DNA of 64,000 nucleotides from Cupriavidus agavae. Lineage in GTDB: Bacteria > Pseudomonadota > Gammaproteobacteria > Burkholderiales > Burkholderiaceae. The notes under the pieces were generated by a model. That model was not told the origin of the DNA, searched no databases, and was given only the letters and a program-made list of their open reading frames with translations. The DNA lies in contig NZ_SGXM01000009.1 in assembly GCF_004217045.1 (NCBI RefSeq), positions 62,001 through 126,000 of the forward strand. The letters are read 5' to 3'. Below are positions 1-9,078 of this stretch, piece after piece. A program made the position numbers and the translations under genes. Position 1 is the stretch's first letter, and the number at the start of each line of letters is the position of its first letter.

Positions 1-1385
1 CGTGCCAGCCCGGAGAACTCGTTGCGAAGCCCACGCAGCCGCCACAGCGCCGCCCCGATCTGCAGAACGATGGCGGTCGCCAGAAATGCCGGATAACGCC
101 AGAGCTCGGCAGGCGGACCCGAGCCCGGCGCGGCGGTGTCGATTTCGAGAAAGAACAGCGCCAGCAGTGTGGCGGCGACGCCGGCGGCCCACAGCAGCGA
201 CTGGGGCGGCGGCGCGTCGGCGGACGGCTCGTCGGGCAGGGCAGGCGGTGAGCCGATCAGGTTCAGAGAGACGCCCTCCCGGCATGGTGTGGCGATCAGC
301 TGGGCGCCCTGGGCGTACTGCACCATCCGGGCAGCCAGCGCCTGGGCAACCCAGCCGCTGGCCGGGCCGGGCTTGCCCAGTGCCGTGTCCAGTACGTGCG
401 AGGCGGCATCGAGCGGGACGTCCCTGACAGCGGTTGCCACGGCATGCGTGGCCGGCTTGCCGAGTCCGGCGTGCCAGATTTGCCGGATGCGATCGACCGG
501 CGCCTGGCCCGCCTTGAGCAGCGTCGCCAGCGCAGACCCCACGGCATCGGATCTGGCAAAAACCGGCCGGAACAGGCAAGCCTGAGCGCCGGCGCTTCTT
601 CCCGCATCGTCCGACAGCAACAGCGCTGCGGCCATCTCGGAGTCCGCTGCCGATTGGTCATCCTGATGAAGCTGGCACGCCAGCAGCAGATGCGCTCCGG
701 ACGGCCCCCAGCCCTCATCCCAGAGCCAATCCATCGGCGCCGAGGCGCCGGCGGCTTTCCAGACCACTTCCAGCTGTGGAGAAAGTCCGAGTTGGCGCAT
801 GATCCTGCGCAGCTCCGCTTCATCGGACCCGGCAGACGACTGCAGCACGATCCTGAAGCGGCCGCGCTTCGAGTGGGTATGGATGGCGTCAAGCAGCGGC
901 GTCAGCAGTTGTGTCAGGACATGTGCCATGCGTGTGGCGCCGGGAGACGCTGCGATATCGAGCTTCAGCACCTTGCCAGCGTTCGCAGGCGGCATACCTT
1001 CCAAACCCAGCATGCGCTCGGCCACGTCAGGCTCCGGCGTCAGCACGACACTGTCCACCAGCACGGCGTGGCCCCGCGCCCAGCAAAGCCAATCGTAATT
1101 TCGCCAGAAAAGCATCAGGTTCCACCAGCGCGCGGCCTTGACCCGCTCCTCGTAACAGAGGTAAGTCAGCAAGGAAACGGCGGCGACGTAGACCGTCAGC
1201 GGCAGGATCAGGGCGCGCATGACGAAGTCACCGCCTCGCATCGCCTGGCCGGCCGGCCAGGACACCACCACATAGGTCGCGCCAATTCCCAAGGTCAACA
1301 CCAGCAGCGTGAGCAGCAGCCAGGCGGGCGGAGGGTCGGGTTCGGCGTACTGTGGAATATCTGGCTTCTCCCACTGCATCCTCAT
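1..1385 (-). CDS. T6SS-associated membrane protein, partial (3' end beyond window)
   Basis: Open frame that runs off the left edge. Its ATG at 1385 overlaps the PAAR stop as ATGA, so it is translationally coupled as the fifth gene of the vgrG module. About 461 residues are visible. Two hydrophobic segments lie near residues 22-42 and 53-75, then comes a soluble region, then two more hydrophobic segments near residues 390-440. I do not recognise the family. It lacks obvious enzyme motifs. Position next to a PAAR protein and a Tle3-like effector suggests a role in effector delivery, loading or self-protection, perhaps like the Tla3 adaptor of Tle3 systems, but that is inference only. Confidence 0.75.
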   Translation of the reverse strand, partial: MRMQWEKPDIPQYAEPDPPPAWLLLTLLVLTLGIGATYVVVSWPAGQAMRGGDFVMRALILPLTVYVAAVSLLTYLCYEERVKAARWWNLMLFWRNYDWLCWARGHAVLVDSVVLTPEPDVAERMLGLEGMPPANAGKVLKLDIAASPGATRMAHVLTQLLTPLLDAIHTHSKRGRFRIVLQSSAGSDEAELRRIMRQLGLSPQLEVVWKAAGASAPMDWLWDEGWGPSGAHLLLACQLHQDDQSAADSEMAAALLLSDDAGRSAGAQACLFRPVFARSDAVGSALATLLKAGQAPVDRIRQIWHAGLGKPATHAVATAVRDVPLDAASHVLDTALGKPGPASGWVAQALAARMVQYAQGAQLIATPCREGVSLNLIGSPPALPDEPSADAPPPQSLLWAAGVAATLLALFFLEIDTAAPGSGPPAELWRYPAFLATAIVLQIGAALWRLRGLRNEFSGLA

Positions 1386-1639
1386 GAGAATTTCGCTCCC
1401 GGGGCACCGGCGATGATCGTGCTGCCGCACGCCGTGCGGCATCCGTCGACCACGAGTTTCCGGGCATTCTCGCTGTAGCCGTTGCCGCCTTCGGTAATCG
1501 GGTTATCACCGTGGACCGGACACGAAACCACGTCGCCCACCAGCGCAACCCGCCGGCCGTGAATCAGGAAGGTGGACGACGCGGTCTTCACGCTGCCGCC
1601 ATGGCTGGTACGGTCGCCGAGCAGGGCAGGCGTCTTCAT
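1382..1639 (-). CDS. PAAR domain T6SS spike-tip protein
   Basis: An 85-residue protein covering a single PAAR domain, with the Pro-Ala/Gly-rich repeats typical of the family: GDRTSHGG near residues 8-15, CPVHGDNP near 40-47 and the closing GSTIIAGAP near 72-80. PAAR proteins cap the VgrG trimer, sharpening the type VI needle. The start overlaps the stop of the immunity gene by ATGA and its own stop overlaps the next gene by ATGA, so the three are coupled. There is no C-terminal toxin extension, so it is a plain tip rather than a specialised effector. Confidence 0.92.
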   Translation of the reverse strand: MKTPALLGDRTSHGGSVKTASSTFLIHGRRVALVGDVVSCPVHGDNPITEGGNGYSENARKLVVDGCRTACGSTIIAGAPGAKFS

Positions 1640-2328
1640 TTTTTCTTCTCCGGCAGGTTGGTCGGACGAATCGAGGGATCGCAGGAGAGATATTCCTGGC
1701 CGGAGGGGGTGCGGAGGCCGTTGAGGTAGTTCGGGCGGCGGGAGGCGAGGAAAGAATCCCCTCTTACGCCCGGGGGATAAGCCTTACGCAAATCAATGCC
1801 CGGATTTAGTGGGAGCTGATCGACGCCGAAATCGTCAACAGTTCTGCCGACCTTACTTGCGATATATAGCCGATCGGACGTGACAGCAATAATGTAGTCA
1901 GCGGAGTCTCGAAAGACCTGCCAGGAGTTGTACATGTAGTAAGTGCCAATGAATGACCTACCACCATCCGTCGAATACAGGACGGTCATATTGCTACCCC
2001 TTTCCGGGCTCGACCTTTCGGGCGGGTCCGAAGCGGGAAAGGCAAGATTCTGCCCAGACGGATCGGCGTTAATCAGCCGTCCCTGATAATTTTCAAAGCT
2101 GTCCGTGCCGAGTTTGGTTCGGATACCCTGCCGCGTGTCGTTGTAGTAGGTCGTACCATGGTGGCAGTCTCTGTAATTCTCCAGCGTGACGAAGCGCTGG
2201 TCATCGATGCGGTAAATGACCTGGGGTGGGACGTCGTAGTTGCGGATTTTCCGAGGGGGTGTCTGCTGCTTGACGGCGCAGCCATTGGCCATTATGGTCG
2301 CAGTGATAAAGGCGAGTCTCAGCTTCAT
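1636..2328 (-). CDS. Tli3-like immunity lipoprotein
   Basis: About 230 residues. I chose the ATG at 2328 because it overlaps the effector stop as ATGA and has GGAG nine bases upstream; an ATG five codons earlier is also open. The N-terminus is a short lipoprotein signal (MKLRLAFITATIMANGC) with Cys at the lipobox, so the protein should sit in the periplasm anchored to a membrane. Immediately following a Tle3-type lipase, it is best explained as the Tli3 immunity protein that protects the producer. The lipobox is non-canonical (A at -3). Identity as Tli3 rests on position, size and export signal rather than a motif. Confidence 0.75.
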   Translation of the reverse strand: MKLRLAFITATIMANGCAVKQQTPPRKIRNYDVPPQVIYRIDDQRFVTLENYRDCHHGTTYYNDTRQGIRTKLGTDSFENYQGRLINADPSGQNLAFPASDPPERSSPERGSNMTVLYSTDGGRSFIGTYYMYNSWQVFRDSADYIIAVTSDRLYIASKVGRTVDDFGVDQLPLNPGIDLRKAYPPGVRGDSFLASRRPNYLNGLRTPSGQEYLSCDPSIRPTNLPEKKK

Positions 2329-4232
2329 CAGGATTTTCTCCATGTGTCGCGCTCGGCCCGCGCGTCGGCAAGAACGTCCGCTACCGTTTCCCAGTCAATT
2401 GCATCAGGCATACCGGGCCGCATGAGGACGTTCTGATTGAAATAGGAATCAGTGCACTGCGTCCAATCCGCCTCGCTCATCAAAGTGTTCCAGAAATCGC
2501 GGTCCTCGAACGACTCGCAGAATCCAATTGGCAAGTCGTAAGCCACCACACGGCTCATGAATAGCGGGTGGGATGGGAGGCTGCTGTGGTCTGTGGGCTC
2601 GGCCTGCAATTGCTTTAATCGCGCATGTGCTTCCTCGCGGGTTTCTCTGGAGCGAATTCGCCGGTCCCCGTTATAGATGTCTGTTCCCCGATCGATATCC
2701 AACGACGGCTCATAAATCGACTCGAAGTAGGGGTACGATCGGTCGCGGTATTCCCCGGTTGCAGGATTGATTTCTCCCAATTGTGGAGCTTCGGTTCTCG
2801 GTTCATCGAAGGCGTTCAAATCATCTCCGCTCAATGGCACCGCCACCTTCTCCGCATTGATCTTCACCTTTTGATGCTTCGGGGGCACTGCCCATAACTC
2901 GATCGCATTGAAGAAAGGCCCCCGGTTCCCATCCCAGAAGGGTTTGAAGTCCTCTGGATTGGCGCGCGTTCCGCCCGCCATGTCCGGAAGGGTTCCGAAC
3001 GGCCAATGGCCTGGCGCGTCTCCGCATGGGGTTAGCCTTGCCACCATGCGCTGCTTGACCGTATCACCAAGTTCGTCCAGTAAAGCATCGCCGAGACCCT
3101 GCCATCCGATGCTCGTTAGCGCGGTGATCCCCATCACCCGATCGTGAGGGCTGAAGTAGACGTAGAGCCGCCCATGGTTATCGCGCTCGCTGATCTCCGG
3201 GGTAATGAAAGAATCGGGGCGCCAAGGCCCGCCATCCCGGCATTTACCGACCATTAATAGCGCCTTGAGTCGGTCGTCCAGTGCGCGCTTGTCGTTCTTG
3301 ATCCGGTTAGCGATATTGCGGAATGTTTTGACCCGCGCGTCGCTAGTCGGCCTCTCGCTGCCACATGTCGCCCAGTCGGTCACCTTGTCGTCGAGCGAGA
3401 ACGGCGAATTCATGACGAACAGGGCATCGGGCGCCCGGGTTCGGCAGAGCGCGGTGGCAGCCATGGCGATCATGGTGCCCTGGCTATGCGACATGACCGT
3501 CACGGTGTCGTGGGGATAGGCGCGGCGGACCTTATCGATCAGATTCGCCAAGCGCTGGGCTGCATGAGGGTAGTAATCGCGGGACGGCGCATTCTGTAGC
3601 TGCCGTTCGGGCTCGGTGTTCAGCGATTCGAGGTCGATGAACCCCATTAGCGAGCGGCTGAAACCCTTGCCGCTCCACATCTGCTGGAGGCTGTTAGTGC
3701 CGTTCTGGAAGGGGCCGCCGCCCCAGAACCATGGACCTCGATCGCCTTCGCCACGCTTCCAATAGTCGGTGCCGCAGATGTTGCGGAGGGGAATCTTATA
3801 CTGCCCGCAGTTCTCGTCCGGTTCTCGATAGCCCCAGAAAAAGCGGATTATGGGAGAGTTGCCGGGTTTCGTAACGTCATATCGGCGCTCGTGCCTAAGG
3901 CGCGTCTCCGTACTGCGCTCGACGTAAGTGTTCGATCGTAGTTTGAACTCCGTATCCCCCAACCCCAGCCGCTCATTCAACCCATCGCACAACGCCTTTT
4001 CCGCCCGGTCATACCACTCCCCCTCGGAATTCACGCCATGGACGAAGATGATCACCCCCGGCATATGCGGCGGAATGCGGGCCTCGGCCCTGACGGCGTA
4101 GCTTTCCGGGGTGAGAAACGATTCCCAGAACGGGTTGCCGTGTACGTCTCGCTGCATCGGTACCGGGCGGGTTGCCATCGGAATTTCGCCAGATTCCGGC
4201 GCGACGATTGCGTCTTGGTCTCCAGTGTTCAT
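2328..4232 (-). CDS. tle3: Tle3-type T6SS phospholipase effector
   Basis: 634 residues, starting at the ATG two bases after the vgrG stop. An alpha/beta-hydrolase core is visible: FVHGVN at residues 63-68 (oxyanion region), nucleophile elbow SHSQG at 248-252 with Ser250, and SPHDRVMG at 361-368 supplying a likely acidic residue Asp364. The first Gly of GxSxG is Ser, as in some Tle lipases. No signal peptide is present, as expected for cargo loaded on VgrG in the cytoplasm. The N-terminal half plus the long C-terminal part resembles Tle3/DUF3274 effectors, which attack membranes of rival cells from the periplasm. VgrG upstream and a lipoprotein downstream fit this reading. Confidence 0.85.
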   Translation of the reverse strand: MNTGDQDAIVAPESGEIPMATRPVPMQRDVHGNPFWESFLTPESYAVRAEARIPPHMPGVIIFVHGVNSEGEWYDRAEKALCDGLNERLGLGDTEFKLRSNTYVERSTETRLRHERRYDVTKPGNSPIIRFFWGYREPDENCGQYKIPLRNICGTDYWKRGEGDRGPWFWGGGPFQNGTNSLQQMWSGKGFSRSLMGFIDLESLNTEPERQLQNAPSRDYYPHAAQRLANLIDKVRRAYPHDTVTVMSHSQGTMIAMAATALCRTRAPDALFVMNSPFSLDDKVTDWATCGSERPTSDARVKTFRNIANRIKNDKRALDDRLKALLMVGKCRDGGPWRPDSFITPEISERDNHGRLYVYFSPHDRVMGITALTSIGWQGLGDALLDELGDTVKQRMVARLTPCGDAPGHWPFGTLPDMAGGTRANPEDFKPFWDGNRGPFFNAIELWAVPPKHQKVKINAEKVAVPLSGDDLNAFDEPRTEAPQLGEINPATGEYRDRSYPYFESIYEPSLDIDRGTDIYNGDRRIRSRETREEAHARLKQLQAEPTDHSSLPSHPLFMSRVVAYDLPIGFCESFEDRDFWNTLMSEADWTQCTDSYFNQNVLMRPGMPDAIDWETVADVLADARAERDTWRKS

Positions 4233-4234
4233 CG

Positions 4235-6712
4235 TCAAAAGTCCAATTTCACGCGCAGCAGCTTCATGCCCTGCGCGACCTCGCCGGTAAGCAGCGAGGT
4301 ATGTCCGTTCGCGTCGGTGATGCCCTCGACGATCTTGCCGTCCGCGAGTTCGATGCGGTAGGCGCGATTGGCGGCGGGGGCGCCGGTGACGGCGTCGTTG
4401 AGCACGAAGTGCTCGTTGTTGGCGGTGCTGACCTGGCCGAACGCGGGAAGGGGCAGTGACAGGGAGCCCGGGTCGGATTTCTGGATCTCTATCAGTTTCA
4501 GGATCAGCCGGCCGGCGCCGCCGATCTCCACGTTGTCGCCGTGCACCTTGATGTAGGCGCTGCCGCCGCCGCTGATGACGACGCCGTTCTTCGCATTGGC
4601 CGTCAGCGTCCCGTTGGCGCTGGTCAGCTGCATGTTCTGGGCGGCCACCAATTCCATCGCGTCGGACTGTGCCTGGATCAGTACCTTGCCGCGGGCCGCG
4701 AACAGCCGCAGGCCGAGCTTGTGGGCGAAGAGCGAGATCGCTTCGCTGGCTGCCAGGGCCACGTTGCGCATGGCGTTGACGTGGAACGTCCGGCCGGTCT
4801 TCACGCCGATGTCGTTGCCCGCCGCCAGCGAGATCCGCTCGGGCGTGGCGGCGGCAATGCCAGCGGGCGCCGACAGGGCGATGACGGCCTGCTTCAGTTC
4901 GTTCACGCTCTCCCTGAGCCACGCGTTCTCGGCGCGCAGGTCGGCCACTTCGGCGCGCGCCAGGCGCGCCGCGTCGTTCAGCCCGGTGGCGAGCGCCATC
5001 GACACCTGCCACTGGCCGAGGGCCGGCGCCATGTCGAGTTGCTGGCCCCCGGCGCGTTGCTGCCGGTCGGCGCTGACCAGCACGCCGCCGCCGGCCCGCA
5101 GGCTGCCACGGAGGTCGGTGCGAAGCTCGAACCCTTCGCCGCGCCGCTTTCGATCCCGGGTGACCAGGTGGCCAAGGTTCAGTTGCGTCTTTCCGCCGTG
5201 TTCGGTCGACAGCTTGATGCCTTCCTGCCCCTCCCAATCCTCCATGCGCAGCTTGTTGTTGCTCTGCGTACGGATGACGTTCCGCGACAGCCAGCGATCC
5301 CGGCCCGTGACCGGGTCCTCGTGGCGCTGGTGATGGTGGGCATGGGCGATATAGGGCTTGTTCGGATTACCGTCCCGGAATGCGATGGCCACCTCGGTGC
5401 CGTCGATCAGCGGAAAGTGGAAGCCGGTCTCCCGCGCGCCGGCAAACGGCTTGGCGAACCGGAGTGGCACGCATTCGGTGCCTTTCGGCCAGTCGTCGAA
5501 ATCGAGGTCCAGCCTGACGGTGTACAGGCCCTGCCGGGTCAGGTAGGCGTATTTGTACTGGTTTGGCGAGGTGACCCGGCCGCTCAGGGTGCCGGCGATG
5601 CGGGGCCACTGGCGGTCGTCGATCGGCAGGCGGTACGGCCGGTCCGAAGGGATGGCGCGGTAGCGGTTGGAATACGCGGCGTCGCGCGCGCCGGCGTGGA
5701 CAACCTCGGTGACGACCTGGCCGTCGGGGGCGTCGGGAAGCTCGATATCCAGACCGAGGATGCGCGCCGGACGCAGCGCCAGGATGTTGCTTTCGCCCTC
5801 GTAGACGACTTGCCGGGCCACGGCCGCTTCGTGCCGGAGGCGGGCTTCCCACCGCGCCTGCTCGAAATCGAGATGGTGCGTGCCATAGACATAGGATTGG
5901 CCGTACGTCGTCTTGTCGCCTCGCGCCACGTTGGCCTCGCCGTCCTTGCGCTCCCAGGAGTCAGCCGGGTTGTAGTCGGCGGTCCGGAACGACTGCTCGA
6001 TGGTCGTGGCATGGGTCCGGAGGCTGAAGACGGCTTCGGTGTCCGCTGACAGGCCGGACGCCTCGCGGTAGGGCGCCGCCAGCGTCGGCTGATAGATATA
6101 GTGGTCGATGTCGTCGCCAAAGACGAGCTGGTCGCCGAACAGCGGATCGAAGCGGTTGGGCAGGAAGTAACTGTAGATTCCTTCCTGCTCCATCAGCAGG
6201 CGGATGAAGTCCCAGTCCGACATCTGGTATTGCAGCCGGAACGCGTGCTCGGGGTACGTCCGGCGCAGCTTGAACACGAACTGATGCCCGGTCAGCCCGT
6301 GCCGCCGCAGGATGGCCTCGATGATCTGCGGGCCGGTCTGGCGCTGAAAGACCCGGCTGGCGCGCGTCAGGGCGAGCAGCGCCACCCGGGGCGCGATCTC
6401 GAATTCGTAGAGATGGAAATCGCGCGTGCGCCGGATGCGCGAGAATCGGACGATGCAGCCGGAGAAGCGGCGGGGTTCGCTGCCATCGCCGGGATCGATG
6501 GCGAACACGGCGTCACGGCGCAGGAACTCGGCGCGCGACAGTTCTTCGGCGTGGGTCAGGACCAGCGTGACCCGATAGGGCTCGCCTAGCCGCTCGGTGG
6601 CGTTGAACGAGACGACCGACGTGCCGGATGCATGGGCCGCGCCCGGAACTTCAAGAAAGTACGACTGCCGACCCGTGATCGCCTTGTCGGCGACGCCCGC
6701 TCCTTCCGCCAT
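4235..6712 (-). CDS. vgrG: T6SS spike protein VgrG with DUF2345 and transthyretin-like tail
   Basis: 825 residues from the ATG at 6712, which has GAGGG eight bases upstream; a TTG 14 codons earlier is also open but lacks a ribosome site. The N-terminal two thirds is the gp27/gp5-like VgrG core, including the DGxPNKPYIAHAHHH strand. A DUF2345 beta-helix with repeated short strands follows. The last ~80 residues (around NEHFVLND to DANGHTSLL) look like a small beta-sandwich of the transthyretin type, often used to dock an effector. The Tle3-like effector follows at once, so this is probably its cognate carrier. No T6SS core genes lie in the window. Confidence 0.93.
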   Translation of the reverse strand: MAEGAGVADKAITGRQSYFLEVPGAAHASGTSVVSFNATERLGEPYRVTLVLTHAEELSRAEFLRRDAVFAIDPGDGSEPRRFSGCIVRFSRIRRTRDFHLYEFEIAPRVALLALTRASRVFQRQTGPQIIEAILRRHGLTGHQFVFKLRRTYPEHAFRLQYQMSDWDFIRLLMEQEGIYSYFLPNRFDPLFGDQLVFGDDIDHYIYQPTLAAPYREASGLSADTEAVFSLRTHATTIEQSFRTADYNPADSWERKDGEANVARGDKTTYGQSYVYGTHHLDFEQARWEARLRHEAAVARQVVYEGESNILALRPARILGLDIELPDAPDGQVVTEVVHAGARDAAYSNRYRAIPSDRPYRLPIDDRQWPRIAGTLSGRVTSPNQYKYAYLTRQGLYTVRLDLDFDDWPKGTECVPLRFAKPFAGARETGFHFPLIDGTEVAIAFRDGNPNKPYIAHAHHHQRHEDPVTGRDRWLSRNVIRTQSNNKLRMEDWEGQEGIKLSTEHGGKTQLNLGHLVTRDRKRRGEGFELRTDLRGSLRAGGGVLVSADRQQRAGGQQLDMAPALGQWQVSMALATGLNDAARLARAEVADLRAENAWLRESVNELKQAVIALSAPAGIAAATPERISLAAGNDIGVKTGRTFHVNAMRNVALAASEAISLFAHKLGLRLFAARGKVLIQAQSDAMELVAAQNMQLTSANGTLTANAKNGVVISGGGSAYIKVHGDNVEIGGAGRLILKLIEIQKSDPGSLSLPLPAFGQVSTANNEHFVLNDAVTGAPAANRAYRIELADGKIVEGITDANGHTSLLTGEVAQGMKLLRVKLDF

Positions 6713-6759
6713 CTGGATGCCCTCGTGCTGGCGCGCCGGGAGTGTGGCGCGCAACGCTG

Positions 6760-6783
6760 CCGGTCAGGCGGCTGCCTGACCGG
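6760..6783. terminator. Perfect hairpin between amt and vgrG
   Basis: CCGGTCAGGC (6760-6769) and GCCTGACCGG (6774-6783) form a perfect 10-bp stem with a GGCT loop, about 80 bases downstream of the amt stop and 48 upstream of the vgrG ATG. There is no T-run on the amt strand, so it may be a terminator assisted by other factors or a structured leader of the vgrG transcript. Confidence 0.5.
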
Positions 6784-6862
6784 TGCACAAGCGTCCATTA
6801 AAGTGACGTGGGGTGTATATAGAATTGCTACGAAAATCGGGGTTGCGGCCCGATGCGGCCAC

Positions 6863-8065
6863 TCACCAGTTCGTCTCGCGCTCCGGCGTGGCGGAAATAC
6901 GATGCAGCGTGAGGTCGGCGCCGTTGAATTCCTCTTCGGCGTCGAGCCGGATGCCGATCAGTTTCTTCAGCGCGCCGTAGACCAGCGTGCCGCCGATCAG
7001 CGCGATCACGATGCCGGCCAGCGTGCCGGCGAACTGCGCCACCAGCGAGACGCCGCCCATGCCGCCCAGCCAGCGCGCCCCGAAGATGCCCGCCGCGATG
7101 CCGCCCCAGGCGCCGCAGAGGCCGTGCAGCGGCCAGACGCCGAGCACGTCGTCGATATGCCATTTGTTCTGGGCCAGCGTGAACAGGTAGACGAACAGCA
7201 GGCCGGCCACGACGCCCGTGACCAGGGCGCCCAGCGGGTGCATCACGTCGGAGCCAGCGCAGACCGCCACCAGTCCGGCCAGCGGGCCGTTGTACGAGAA
7301 GCCGGGGTCGTTGCGGCCGGCCGCCCAGGCTGCCAGCGTGCCGCCGACCATCGCCATCAGCGAGTTGATGGCCACCAGGCCGCTGATCTTGTCGATGGTC
7401 TGCGCGCTCATCACGTTGAAGCCGAACCAGCCCACCGCCAGCACCCAGGCACCCAGCGCCAGGAACGGAATGTTCGAGGGCGGATGGGCGCTGATGCGGC
7501 CGTCCTTCTGGTAGCGGCCGCGACGCGCGCCCAGCAGCAGCACGGCCGGCAGGGCAATCCAGCCGCCCACGGCGTGTACCACCACCGAGCCGGCGAAGTC
7601 GTGGAACGGGGCGCCGGCCACGCGCGCCAGCCAGTCCTGCAGGCCGAAGCGGTTGTTCCAGACGATGCCTTCGAAGAACGGATAGACGAATCCCACCAGC
7701 ACGAAGGTGGCGATCAGTTGCGGATTGAAGCGCGAGCGCTCGGCAATCCCGCCCGAAATGATCGCCGGAATGGCGGCAGCAAACGTGGCCAGGAAAAAGA
7801 ACTTCACGAGTTCGTGGCCGTTTTTCTCGGCCAGTACCTCGGCGCTGGAGAAGAACTGTACGCCGTAGGCAATCGTATAACCGATAAAGAAATACGCCAG
7901 CGTGGAAACCGCAAAATCCACCAGAATCTTCACCAGTGCATTGACCTGGTTTTTCTTGCGCACCGTGCCTAATTCCAGAAATGCGAATCCGGCGTGCATG
8001 GCCAGCACCATGATCGCGCCGAGCAGGATAAACAGCGCATCCGTGCCAGTCTTCAGGTTATCCAT
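6863..8065 (-). CDS. amt: Ammonium transporter Amt
   Basis: 400 residues from the ATG at 8065 (GGGG upstream). Eleven hydrophobic segments fit the Amt/Rh fold. The conserved FHDFAGSVVVHAVGG segment carries the substrate-site Asp and first twin His, and PLHGLCGAWGG carries the second His. Other Amt signatures such as GGIAERS and the DDVLGVWPLHG stretch are present. It conducts ammonium/ammonia into the cell under nitrogen limitation. No glnK lies beside it, which is unusual for amtB-type genes. A sigma-54-like element sits 34-49 bases upstream of the ATG, which would tie it to nitrogen control. Confidence 0.95.
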   Translation of the reverse strand: MDNLKTGTDALFILLGAIMVLAMHAGFAFLELGTVRKKNQVNALVKILVDFAVSTLAYFFIGYTIAYGVQFFSSAEVLAEKNGHELVKFFFLATFAAAIPAIISGGIAERSRFNPQLIATFVLVGFVYPFFEGIVWNNRFGLQDWLARVAGAPFHDFAGSVVVHAVGGWIALPAVLLLGARRGRYQKDGRISAHPPSNIPFLALGAWVLAVGWFGFNVMSAQTIDKISGLVAINSLMAMVGGTLAAWAAGRNDPGFSYNGPLAGLVAVCAGSDVMHPLGALVTGVVAGLLFVYLFTLAQNKWHIDDVLGVWPLHGLCGAWGGIAAGIFGARWLGGMGGVSLVAQFAGTLAGIVIALIGGTLVYGALKKLIGIRLDAEEEFNGADLTLHRISATPERETNW

Positions 8066-8617
8066 CGTTACCCCATGCTCGAAATGGGAGCATCGGTAAG
8101 CAATTAGTGTTCCTGATTCGGTGCAAAACCGGGCAAACGTCGCGCAGGCGCGGTGCGGATTGCACTGCGTTGGCGTTTTCGGCGTTGGTGCGCTGCGGCA
8201 GCGTGCCGGGGCACCGGCGGGCAATGCGCCAGTTTGGCGCCGATTTCGGTGCCCGGGCGGTCCGAAACGGTGCATGCGGTATTTCTGCACCACGATGAGG
8301 CGCCGGGCCGGCCTGGAACAATCGGTCCCGGGGAAACGTATTATTGCTGCGGCGCCACTTTTCGGGCATTTTCGGGGCTGGTCCGCCGAGTGCGCCGTAC
8401 TTTGCTTGAAATCGGTTTCATGTGCTGTTTCGATTCGCAAAACAGAGGGGTAAAACACCCGCTAAGTCTTGCCACAGAAGGTTTTCCGGCGGTTTTCGTT
8501 GCATCGGTGCCACTGGGGATTGCTCAAGCCGTAAAGGGCAGATTAGACTGCGCCGATCGGACTTTAATGCCACCTGGCACAAGACCGGTGACGACGACCA
8601 ACAAGGGAAATCAAGCC
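8066..8617. other. 552-bp divergent intergenic region (amt / HU)
   Basis: No convincing gene. The HU-proximal half is less GC-rich. It holds the amt sigma-54-like element at 8099-8114 and, for HU, a possible sigma-70 promoter TTGCTC (8520-8525) with an 18-base spacer to TAGACT (8544-8549). Several GGTGCA/TGCACC half-sites (for example near 8126, 8268 and 8287) resemble NtrC half-sites, but none form a clean dyad. Confidence 0.5.
8099..8114 (-). promoter_or_regulatory. Candidate sigma-54 promoter of amt
   Basis: On the minus strand AGGAACACTAATTGCT keeps the invariant GG and GC ten bases apart and the TTGCT of the -12 box, with four mismatches to TGGCACG-N4-TTGCW. The predicted start site would give a leader of about 23 bases. 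Sigma-54 control is usual for amt genes. Confidence 0.45.
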
Positions 8618-8899
8618 ATGAATAAAGGTGAACTGGTATCGGCCATCGCCGCGGAAGCAGAACTCAGCAACGCCGCCGCCGAGCGCGCGCTGAATGCTGC
8701 GCTGGACAGTATCAAGAAGGCAGTGGCCAAGGGTGACTCGGTCACGCTGGTCGGTTTTGGCAGCTTCAGCTCGGGCAAGCGTGCCGCCCGTACCGGCCGC
8801 AATCCGCGCACCGGCGAAACGATCAAGATCCCGGCTGCCAAGACGGTGAAGTTCTCGGCTGGCCAGGGCTTCAAGGACGCCGTGAACAAGAAGAAGTAA
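8618..8899 (+). CDS. hupB: HU-family DNA-binding protein
   Basis: 93 residues from the ATG at 8618 with AGGG upstream; a longer open frame exists but its extra residues are not HU-like. The protein shows the whole HU fold: helix-rich N-terminus (MNKGELVSAIAAEAELS), the GFGSF core near residues 47-51 and the basic DNA-binding arm RTGRNPRTGETIKIPA. Ends in a KKK tail. HU dimers bend and compact DNA in the nucleoid. Monocistronic: its own sigma-70-like promoter lies upstream and a strong terminator follows. A second, tailed HU relative is encoded at 14709. Confidence 0.95.
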   Translation: MNKGELVSAIAAEAELSNAAAERALNAALDSIKKAVAKGDSVTLVGFGSFSSGKRAARTGRNPRTGETIKIPAAKTVKFSAGQGFKDAVNKKK

Positions 8900-8925
8900 G
8901 CGCGTCTCGCGTCCCGGAAGTACAG

Positions 8926-8956
8926 AAAGCGGCCTGCGGGGCCGCTTTTCTTTTTG
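8926..8956 (+). terminator. Rho-independent terminator of HU gene
   Basis: AAAGCGGCC (8926-8934), loop TGCGG, GGCCGCTTT (8940-8948), followed by TCTTTTTG. Classic stem plus T-tail 27 bases after the HU stop. Confidence 0.9.
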
Positions 8957-9078
8957 CGCTCGGGCAAAGGCGATGCACGAGCGCATTTCTTCGCTGAATT
9001 ACCATGTCCAGGCGTGCCATTGCCGGGCGTGTCGCGTTACACTGCCCGCGCCTCAGGCTCGATTCTGGATATTCAGCG

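Noticed and set aside
2328..5237. A 969-codon open frame on the minus strand covering the lipase plus 335 extra residues
   Set aside because: The extra part is Arg/Gly-rich sequence antisense-phase to VgrG; the lipase starts at 4232, two bases after the vgrG stop.
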